The notes under the pieces: model-generated
What the model was told of the DNA's origin: nothing
Database searches by the model: none
The model's input: only the letters and a program-made list of their open reading frames with translations
Source of the DNA: an uncultured Paraprevotella sp.
GTDB taxonomy: Bacteria > Bacteroidota > Bacteroidia > Bacteroidales > Bacteroidaceae
Direction of reading: 5' to 3'
DNA: 64,000 nt
Assembly: GCA_944321365.1 (NCBI GenBank)
Contig: CALULA010000001.1
Location: 496,001 to 560,000, forward strand
In this document: in pieces, positions 55,128 through 61,319 of the stretch
Layout: each line of letters opens with the position of its first letter
Numbering within the stretch: position 1 is the first letter of the stretch
Made by a program: the position numbers and the translations under genes

Positions 55128-55155
55128 ACTTTCAGACTTGATTTTTAGTATGATG

Positions 55156-55188
55156 CAAAGATAATATAAAGGCTTCAATAAAAACAAA
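55156..55188 (-). promoter_or_regulatory. Promoter of nadE
   Basis: Minus strand: TTTG (55185-55188), 21 bases, TATCTTTG (55156-55163). It starts nadE RNA about 20-25 bases before the ATG. Confidence 0.75.
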
Positions 55189-55222
55189 AAAAGTTGTTGT
55201 TTATTAAAAAAAAGCATAGAGA

Positions 55223-55254
55223 TTTGCGCTTGAGTAGGATATATTATATATTTG
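55223..55254 (+). promoter_or_regulatory. Promoter of the Fur/PerR-like gene
   Basis: TTTG (55223-55226), 20 bases, TATATTTG (55247-55254). Start codon at 55285. The AT-rich spacer (GGATATATTATATA) could hold an autoregulatory Fur-type box, but no perfect 7-1-7 site is evident. Confidence 0.72.
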
Positions 55255-55284
55255 CATTGGAAACATTACAATTTTATACTGGCA

Positions 55285-55707
55285 ATGATTAACAAAGATG
55301 CCTTAGACACTTTGCAGAAATGTGGAATCCATCCGTCAATCCAGCGGATTGCCATCATGGATTATCTCCTTGGCCATCCCACTCATCCTACGGTGGACGA
55401 AGTTTATGTCGCCTTGTCGAAGGAAATTCCTACACTGTCTAAGACTACGGTCTACAACACGCTTCGTCTCTTTGCGGAACATGGGGCAGTGCTGATGCTG
55501 ACCATCGATGAGAAAAAGCTGTGTTTTGACGGTGTTGTTACTCCGCATGCGCATTTCATGTGCAAGCATTGTGGCCGCTTGTTTGATGTGATGCTGCCTG
55601 CCGATTGGGAACAGATCCGTCCGTCAGGGCAGGGGTATCGTGTGGACGAAACACATATTTATTATAAGGGGATATGTAAAGATTGTGATATAAAGCTCAA
55701 CAGCTGA
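55285..55707 (+). CDS. Fur-family metalloregulator, PerR-like
   Basis: 140 residues. The winged HTH (HPSIQRIAIMDYLLGHPTHPTVDEVYVALSKEIPTLSKTTVYNTLRLFAEHGAV) is followed by the dimer domain with metal ligands in PHAHFMCKHCGRLFDV and a second CxxC (GICKDCD) at the C-terminus, forming the structural Zn(Cys)4 site. The next gene, 54 bp downstream, encodes rubrerythrin, a classic PerR target, so peroxide sensing is more likely than ferric uptake. ATG 55285 chosen by the promoter position and family length. Confidence 0.93.
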   Translation: MINKDALDTLQKCGIHPSIQRIAIMDYLLGHPTHPTVDEVYVALSKEIPTLSKTTVYNTLRLFAEHGAVLMLTIDEKKLCFDGVVTPHAHFMCKHCGRLFDVMLPADWEQIRPSGQGYRVDETHIYYKGICKDCDIKLNS

Positions 55708-55761
55708 ACGCTGAGTGGGCATAAAAGAATATTTGTCTAATTTAAATCAAAACGTAAGAAG

Positions 55762-56313
55762 ATGAAAAAGAAATTTGTTTGTACGGTATGTGGTTATATT
55801 CATGAAGGTACAGAACCCCCGGCCCAGTGCCCGCAGTGCAAGGCTCCGGCTTCAAAGTTCAAAGAACTGGTGGAGACAGAGCTGACTTTTGTAACGGAGC
55901 ATGTCATTGGCATTGCCAAGGATGTGGATCCGGAGATCAAGAAGGGCTTGCAGGCCAATTTCGAAGGTGAGTGCACAGAGGTCGGAATGTATCTGGCCAT
56001 GAGCCGTCAGGCAGATCGTGAAGGCTATCCTGAAATAGCTGAAGCTTTCAAGCGTTATGCCTTTGAAGAGGCTGACCACGCTTCTCGTTTCTGCGAGCTG
56101 CTCGGCGACATGGTATGGGATACGAAGACCAACCTGAAGAAGCGCATGGAGGCTGAGAGCGGCGCATGCTCCGGCAAGATGGATTTGGCTAAGATGGCTA
56201 AGGAGCAGAATCTGGATGCCATTCACGATACAGTGCATGAAATGGCCAAAGATGAAGCACGTCATGGCCGCGGCTTTGCCGGCCTGTATAACCGCTATTT
56301 CGGTGGCAAGTAA
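55762..56313 (+). CDS. Rubrerythrin with N-terminal rubredoxin domain
   Basis: 183 residues; peroxide reductase of anaerobes. Unlike classical rubrerythrin, the Fe(Cys)4 rubredoxin domain is at the N-terminus ([20 protein letters not shown], residues 8-27), giving the reverse-rubrerythrin order. The diiron ferritin-like part follows, with ligands in [22 protein letters not shown] and DEARHGRGF. It follows the PerR-like regulator and is probably its target. A hairpin terminator follows. Confidence 0.95.
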   Translation: MKKKFVCTVCGYIHEGTEPPAQCPQCKAPASKFKELVETELTFVTEHVIGIAKDVDPEIKKGLQANFEGECTEVGMYLAMSRQADREGYPEIAEAFKRYAFEEADHASRFCELLGDMVWDTKTNLKKRMEAESGACSGKMDLAKMAKEQNLDAIHDTVHEMAKDEARHGRGFAGLYNRYFGGK

Positions 56314-56349
56314 ATCGGGCCGATAATTCTGTTCGGACAGACATAAAAT

Positions 56350-56383
56350 ATCCCGTGAGGCAGGGCAGACCGCTTCACGGGAT
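56350..56383 (+). terminator. Terminator of rubrerythrin
   Basis: ATCCCGTGA (56350-56358) pairs with TCACGGGAT (56375-56383), followed by TATTCATTT. The A-rich 5' side may also serve leftward transcripts. Confidence 0.7.
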
Positions 56384-56493
56384 TATTCATTTATATGATA
56401 TGGCGTGTATGGACGGGCTATTGCCATAACGGAATGTTTCCATGCCGCCACGTTATTACGCGCATCGGATGACTGTACATGCGGCAGAGCCGT

Positions 56494-56790
56494 TTATTCG
56501 TAGTCTTTCAGCCTTTTGGGATTCTTGGGGAACCAGCCTTTGAGCACTCGTTTGCGCTGATCGAACACCTCCAGTATCCCCCAAAAGGAGGAAAAGGATA
56601 CGACACCGAAGATGATGCTCAGGTAAACGTTTTCCACATAAAGGGAAATGCCGCCACAGAGAAGTCCGAGAAAGAGAAAGGCCCACCAGCATTTTGTTCC
56701 GAAATAGTATTCACCTTTGATGACCAAAGGATGAAACAGGCCGATAATCAGGAACGTCGCCAGACCGATGAGTATACCCGTGAAGTTCAT
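56494..56790 (-). CDS. DUF4491 small membrane protein
   Basis: 98 residues, three predicted membrane helices (TGILIGLATFLIIGLFHPLVI, CWWAFLFLGLLCGGISLYV, YLSIIFGVVSFSSFWGILEVF) and a basic tail ending WFPKNPKRLKDYE. The FHPLVIKGEYYFGTKCWW motif is characteristic of DUF4491, a family of unknown function common in gut Bacteroidota and Firmicutes. It starts 1 bp after the MATE stop, so it is co-translated. Confidence 0.9.
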   Translation of the reverse strand: MNFTGILIGLATFLIIGLFHPLVIKGEYYFGTKCWWAFLFLGLLCGGISLYVENVYLSIIFGVVSFSSFWGILEVFDQRKRVLKGWFPKNPKRLKDYE

Positions 56791-56791
56791 G

Positions 56792-58135
56792 CTAATTACT
56801 GTCTATGAGTTTAATTTGCTGCAAAGGTAACACTTTATTTCTATACAACAAGTATTGTATGAGGCTTCGTGCAGACAGATAGAGCAGGAAGGACAACCAT
56901 AACGCGTGATTATGCCAGACGGGAAATAAGAAGAAATAGCCTGTGAAAAAGACAATGGATGCACCAAACATGGATAAGAGCATCTGGCGCGTAGCCGTAA
57001 GTCCGATGAAAATGCCATCCCATACAAAAGCACCAAAACCGGCAAGGGGAATCAGAATCACCCATGGCAGATAAGAGGCTGCCGTAGTCCTGACAGACGG
57101 CTCGTCGGTCAGCAATTGCATCAGTCCGTGACCGCCGAATGCATAAACCAAAGTAAAGATAAGGGATACGCCTATACCCCACAGAAATAATGCCCGTACA
57201 ATAGTGCGCAAAGCATGAAGATCCTTCGCTCCGATGCATTTTCCGGCAAGGGCCTCTCCGGCAAAGGCAAATCCGTCCATGAAATAAGAATATAGTGTGA
57301 AGTACAACATCAGCAATGCGTTGGCTGCCAAAATATAAGCACTTTGCTGCGCTCCGGCCGAGGTAAAATAGAGTGTCACACTGACCAGGCAAAGTGTACG
57401 GAAAAATATGTCGCGGTTAACGGTAAAGAATCTGCTGATGGCACTTCTTTTAAATACGTCGGCGGAAATGAAAATGCCGGACAGACATAACTTGCGTCGC
57501 AGGCGGCTGACATAGAAAAGCGCAAGAAACAGACCAAACCATTGTGCTGCCAGTGTACCCCATGCAACTCCGGCTACATTGAGTTGCAGTACAAATACGA
57601 AAAACAGACTGGCTACGATGTTGACTACATTCTGAATCACTGCGACATAAAGAGGGTAGCGGGCATTTTGCAAACCTATGAACCATCCCGTTATGCAGTA
57701 TAGTCCGAGTACCGCGGGGGTGCCCCAGATGCAGATATCGAAGTATTCTTCGACAAAGACAGAAACAGACGGTTCCGGCGACATGATGAACAGTGCAAAT
57801 TTCAGGATAAGCCGTTGCAGTCCCAACACAAGTATGGCTATAGCCGTTGCCGCCGATAAGGAGCGGAAAAGCAGATTTTGCATCTCTGTTTTGTCTGACG
57901 CGCCATAAGCTTGTGAGGTCATACCGCTTGTTCCCATTCGCAGAAAAGCGGAAATCCAGTATATCATGTTGAACACTGTACTGCCAATAGCGATGGCCCC
58001 AATGTAGGAGGCGGAACCCAGATGTCCGACAATAGCAAGATCGGACAACCCCAATAAAGGTACCGTGATGTTGGACAGAATGGAGGGGAAAGCTATCTGT
58101 AGAATCTCTTTATGGTATTTTCTTTGGATATGCAT
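56792..58135 (-). CDS. MATE-family efflux protein, DinF clade
   Basis: 447 residues, twelve predicted membrane helices in two halves. The N-terminus IQRKYHKEILQIAFPSILSNITVPLLGLSDLAIVGHLGSASYIGAIAIGSTVFNMIYW is typical of the DinF branch, distinct from the first MATE gene of this window. LMYFTLYSYFMDGFAFAGEALAGKCIGAK marks the second half. It is the last chromosomal-type gene before the mobile region. Substrate unknown. Confidence 0.93.
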   Translation of the reverse strand: MHIQRKYHKEILQIAFPSILSNITVPLLGLSDLAIVGHLGSASYIGAIAIGSTVFNMIYWISAFLRMGTSGMTSQAYGASDKTEMQNLLFRSLSAATAIAILVLGLQRLILKFALFIMSPEPSVSVFVEEYFDICIWGTPAVLGLYCITGWFIGLQNARYPLYVAVIQNVVNIVASLFFVFVLQLNVAGVAWGTLAAQWFGLFLALFYVSRLRRKLCLSGIFISADVFKRSAISRFFTVNRDIFFRTLCLVSVTLYFTSAGAQQSAYILAANALLMLYFTLYSYFMDGFAFAGEALAGKCIGAKDLHALRTIVRALFLWGIGVSLIFTLVYAFGGHGLMQLLTDEPSVRTTAASYLPWVILIPLAGFGAFVWDGIFIGLTATRQMLLSMFGASIVFFTGYFFLFPVWHNHALWLSFLLYLSARSLIQYLLYRNKVLPLQQIKLIDSN

Positions 58136-58218
58136 ACTTTATCGTGTAAGATAATAAGATGTAATTGTAATGGTCAAGACTTGTTTTATGTTTCGTTTTA
58201 TCACCGGACAAGATAAGT

Positions 58219-59343
58219 TTAACTAAGATTGCACACGGACATCTTTATGCCGATTTGAGCAACTGAAAACCTTTTCCTTTCATCTGCTGGTACACCACCG
58301 TCTGCTCCTTGCCCATGTTTCTCATTTTTGAACATCACCATTGTGCGTGGCGGTATGTCATCGGGAAGCTGTGAAGCCAGCTTTGCGATAACCTTGTCCA
58401 CGTTGTTATAATCCGTGTCCGTTAGAACTGCCAGCTTCTTACCCCGAAAGGACGTCTCGCCGTGTACTTGATAGCAGAGTGAAAGCCGGAAGTGCGGTTC
58501 TTCCTCCTTGCGCTCTCGCACTGACGGACGGTCGGTGAAAAAGATGAAGTCAAGCACTTTCTCGTTCAGCCTCCATGCCGGTGTGAAGTCTATCATGATG
58601 TAGCCGCGCATTACCTTGTGACAACTACTGTGGTTCATCGCAAACGCCACCTCGCTGATTGACGCTCCGCTGTCGTTCTGTGCCACCGTGCCCCATGTGC
58701 GATGGAACGTGTACAACAAATAGTCTTCGTCCTTGCCCATGCCCATAGCCTCGCATACCTGACGTATGTCTCCGTTCACGTTCGCGCTGAAGCTGTCATA
58801 CGTCGTGTGCCTTTGGCTGAACACAAACAGGGTCGCCTTGAATACCTGCCTCATGCAGATAGGGTAATCCTTTGCCCGGTGCGTCCGATCCATGCTCTCT
58901 ATCTACCTGTCTACGAAGTTTGATGTCAGGTGCGAGAACATCATGCGCATGGTGCCTGCACAATGCTCCATGTGCTGCAACGCCAGCTCATAGTTCCTTG
59001 CATTGCACTGTTGCCCCCGGTCTGTCATGCGGTTGATATGCTTGCGTGCATACTCTGAGAAACAGCTATCTGCTTCCTCTTTCAACAGGAACTCTGCCAC
59101 CTCCTTGGCCGTCCAGTGCTCGATGTTCACTTTGTTCAGCTTCTCGTTGTACTCCAAGATACGTTGCGTGCAGAACTGAAGCACGAACGGGTCCTTAATC
59201 TCATTCGACTTCGTTAGCTCCTTACGGGTCACCATCTTGTCCGTCTTGATAAACGTTGATGCACGATGATGTGTTACTCTGATGTAAAAGGGATAGAAAC
59301 CGTCCGCTCTCATAGTTCTCACTACTGCTTTCAATGTCGTCAT
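58219..59343 (-). pseudogene. Tyrosine recombinase (integrase) with amber codon and internal deletion
   Basis: One frame runs from ATG 59343: an arm-type/SAM-like N-terminal domain (MTTLKAVVRTMRADGFYPFYIRVTHHRASTFIKTDKMV ... EHCAGTMRMMFSHLTSNFVDR), then TAG at 58903-58905, most simply a changed TGG, then IESMDRTHRAKDYPICMRQVFKA. It next jumps to LFVFSQRHTTYDSFSANVNGDIRQVCEAMGM and the catalytic core end YTFHRTWGTVAQND, FAMNHSSCHKVMRGYI with the nucleophile Tyr. The stretch that should carry the first catalytic Arg is missing, in frame. Within the second box the Arg-His order reads His-Arg. The enzyme is almost certainly inactive. Confidence 0.82.
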
Positions 59344-59517
59344 AATCTGTGTCCCAATTATTTGTTACTAAAATCTGTCAACCTTTGATGACTAACTGAA
59401 TTTGTTTGTACAACATCCGTACAACAGCATTGTCAAAACCATCCGACTTTTATACAACAATTGCATCCAAACTGCTCATTTTCCGATGCGGGAATGCGCA
59501 CAAATCCGAAAAAAAAC

Positions 59518-59560
59518 AATAGGCGGCAATATGTTGATGCACAACTGATTGCCGCCTATT
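59518..59560. terminator. Hairpin at the integrase-side edge
   Basis: AATAGGCGGCAAT (59518-59530) pairs perfectly with ATTGCCGCCTATT (59548-59560). A run of eight A precedes it, so leftward RNA would end in a U-tract. Confidence 0.75.
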
Positions 59561-59577
59561 TTACTAATGGTTAACCT

Positions 59578-59612
59578 CTTAGAGAGTATCCTCTACCGCA
59601 GCCTGCGCCGCA
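59578..59612. repeat. 35-bp direct repeat, copy 1 (possible attachment site)
   Basis: Begins CTTAGAGAGTATCCTCTAC and ends GCCGCA. It matches copy 2 at 32 of 35 positions. The core TAGAG-AGTATC-CTCTA is a 5-bp inverted repeat around 6 bp, the layout of a tyrosine-recombinase core site. Read on the minus strand, both copies encode AAQAAVEDTL and a stop, as if derived from a gene's 3' end. Confidence 0.85.
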
Positions 59613-59706
59613 TCAACATAAATTTGATATTCAATAACTTACGTTGCCAGTGTAAGCTAACAGTAAGCGAATATTTGTTTAATATTTATTTGATTCGAGG
59701 CTTCGA

Positions 59707-59741
59707 CTTAGAGAGTATCCTCTACTGCAGCTTGGGCCGCA
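59707..59741. repeat. 35-bp direct repeat, copy 2 (possible attachment site)
   Basis: Second copy, 129 bp downstream of the first, differing by C-to-T at two positions and C-to-G at one. The same 16-bp dyad core is kept unchanged. The 59,344-59,900 stretch contains no gene that I can support, only these repeats and hairpins. Confidence 0.85.
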
Positions 59742-59763
59742 GCTTTTTAATTCTAATAATCAG

Positions 59764-59788
59764 ATGCTTACACTGATTGTGTAAGCAT
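59764..59788. repeat. 10-bp inverted repeat
   Basis: ATGCTTACAC and GTGTAAGCAT around TGATT. Related half-sites (GTGTAAGC, AGTAAGC) occur at about 59651-59669 between the direct repeats, so this may be part of a protein-binding region rather than a terminator. Confidence 0.7.
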
Positions 59789-59900
59789 ATTATATTGCAC
59801 TGCACATAGCTTTCTTGCTATCACATATATCCCCTTGCTTATAGAATAAACGTTTTTGTTCCCATTAAAATGCAAACATGAATAGTAGCTTAAGCAACAG

Positions 59901-60380
59901 TTAATCTACAGCACATTCATTTTTTTCTGTCCTCCTTTCTTTTAAAAGTTCGATAATGGCATCCTTGTCCTTCAAGTTAGAATCAAGGCGTGTTATTTGA
60001 GCATTCAGGCTATCTATCTGTTCTTTTAACAGTTTAATTGTTTCATTTTTATTTTCAACCTCAGATTGTACCTTGCTTAGTTGGGCCGCAAGCTCAGCAT
60101 CGCCAATGTTATTGTGTGCATTTCCGTCCACTGCCACTGCGGCAAGGTAAGCGGATATCTGATGCTGTACGGGGCAGAATAAGGTGAAGAAATTGAAGTC
60201 TAACGCCTCACTTACTTTAATGAGGCGTTTGGTTTCCATCGTTTCCCGTTCTAAAATACGGTTAACGTGTTGCTGGGTTACGCCTATCCTGCGTCCAAGC
60301 TCAGATTTGCTTATTCTCAATTCTATGCGGCGCTTTTCTATCGCTTCACCCACATGTATGTGTTTAATATCTATGTTCAT
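59901..60380 (-). CDS. XRE-type HTH regulator with C-terminal coiled coil
   Basis: 159 residues. Residues about 10-65 are a helix-turn-helix (VGEAIEKRRIELRISKSELGRRIGVTQQHVNRILERETMETKRLIKVSEALDFNFF). Residues about 95-150 form a coiled coil (AAQLSKVQSEVENKNETIKLLKEQIDSLNAQITRLDSNLKDKDAIIELLKE), probably for oligomerisation. Such proteins are common in Bacteroidota mobile elements and prophages. It is divergent from the three small element genes; its promoter contains a triple heptamer that may be its own operator. Confidence 0.88.
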   Translation of the reverse strand: MNIDIKHIHVGEAIEKRRIELRISKSELGRRIGVTQQHVNRILERETMETKRLIKVSEALDFNFFTLFCPVQHQISAYLAAVAVDGNAHNNIGDAELAAQLSKVQSEVENKNETIKLLKEQIDSLNAQITRLDSNLKDKDAIIELLKERRTEKNECAVD

Positions 60381-60492
60381 TTAGTTAAACCAATAATTTT
60401 GTAGATATAAACAGAAATCATTAAATAAATATTTGGCTGCATAAACATTTTTATGTTACTTTGCAGGCGTTAAATTTCTTATTTAGAGAATA

Positions 60493-60524
60493 CAAAGTTA
60501 AACATTAAACATTAAACATCCAAA
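60493..60524 (-). promoter_or_regulatory. Promoter of the XRE gene with heptamer repeats in the spacer
   Basis: Minus strand: TTTG (60521-60524), 20 bases, TAACTTTG (60493-60500). The spacer is filled by three tandem copies of AAACATT on the plus strand (within 60498-60519). These repeats also lie 10 bases before the ATG of the next plus-strand gene, so a bound protein could block both directions. Confidence 0.65.
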
Positions 60525-60528
60525 AGTC

Positions 60529-60720
60529 ATGGCAGAAAACTTGGAAAAAATCCGTCCCGTGCTTACCGCACTCGAAATTGGTGGTGAAGTTACCTTTCCC
60601 ATTTCACGGCTGAAAAGCGTCCGCACGCAGGCCTCAGAGTTGGGTGCTATCTTTAACCGTCTGTTCAAGACAAGAACAGACCGTGAGAATCAAACTATTA
60701 CAGTCAAAAGAGTTAAGTAG
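60529..60720 (+). CDS. Small element-encoded protein, unknown function
   Basis: 63 residues, basic (pI clearly high by composition), no signal peptide. MAENLEKIRPVLTALEIGGEVTFPISRLKSVRTQASELGAIFNRLFKTRTDRENQTITVKRVK resembles short proteins found beside excisionase-like genes in Bacteroidota elements: a beta-strand pair around GGEVTFPISR and an Arg/Lys-rich helix, which might bind DNA. I do not recognise a named family. It is 5 bp before the next gene. Confidence 0.65.
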   Translation: MAENLEKIRPVLTALEIGGEVTFPISRLKSVRTQASELGAIFNRLFKTRTDRENQTITVKRVK

Positions 60721-60725
60721 CAAAT

Positions 60726-61043
60726 ATGCCTCTATTTCAGTTTCTTGACCATTTAATTCCTTATGATACATTCCTGAATGACCTTGCTGCAAGGATTGTC
60801 AAGCTATTGAAAGCTGACCATGACGACCCGGAATATATCAGTCAAAGAAAAGCGTATCAGATGTTTGGTCGCCGAAACGTTGAGAGATGGAGGCGTCAGG
60901 GGAAAATCGTGCCCTGTAAAAGGCCGGGAAAGGTTGAATACAGGACAGCCGAACTGCGCTTCCTACAACGTACCGTACAAGATTACTTTGACAGGCAACC
61001 ATCAAATAGCCATAATAAGCAAGATGAAAATGCAAAACAATAA
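60726..61043 (+). CDS. Small helix-turn-helix-like protein of the element
   Basis: 105 residues. The central part YISQRKAYQMFGRRNVERWRRQGKIVPCKRPGKVEYRTAELRFLQ has the layout of a MerR/excisionase-type winged helix: a recognition helix (FGRRNVERWRRQG) followed by a wing and a strand. The N-terminal 40 residues are hydrophobic/helical, the tail is Asn/Lys/Gln-rich. Likely a DNA-binding accessory protein of the element; excision or copy control is inference. Confidence 0.7.
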   Translation: MPLFQFLDHLIPYDTFLNDLAARIVKLLKADHDDPEYISQRKAYQMFGRRNVERWRRQGKIVPCKRPGKVEYRTAELRFLQRTVQDYFDRQPSNSHNKQDENAKQ

Positions 61044-61115
61044 ACTATTTTATGGCTATATATAAACAATCTATTAGTATATCAAATAAGGATGAGCAAT
61101 ATATAGGTATAATCA

Positions 61116-61319
61116 ATGAAAGAATTGAAACCAACATGCGACCCCAATGGTGTCTATTCGGTCAAGCGCACTTGTGCTGAGCTTGGCGTAAGCCATAAGA
61201 CGTTGCGTAAATATAGAGAGAACGGTTACATCAAGCCGGTTAACCCCGGTAATTCAAAGCGTCCTAAGTATTCGGGGCAATCCATTATCGAGTGCTGGCA
61301 CACTTTGGCTAAATTATGA
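61116..61319 (+). CDS. MerR/excisionase-like HTH protein
   Basis: 67 residues. YSVKRTCAELGVSHKTLRKYRENGYIKPVNPGNSKRPKYSGQSIIECWHTL is a compact HTH_17-type domain: helix-turn-helix (CAELGVSHKTLRKYRENG), wing (NPGNSKRPKYSG) and final helix. The stop overlaps the ATG of the primase-helicase gene (ATGA), so the two are co-translated. Candidate excisionase or replication-initiation accessory protein. Confidence 0.8.
   Translation: MKELKPTCDPNGVYSVKRTCAELGVSHKTLRKYRENGYIKPVNPGNSKRPKYSGQSIIECWHTLAKL

Noticed and set aside
59549..59776. A 75-codon open frame containing LESILY twice
   Set aside because: The repeated peptide comes straight from the 35-bp direct repeats; composition is otherwise AT-driven and there is no start signal.
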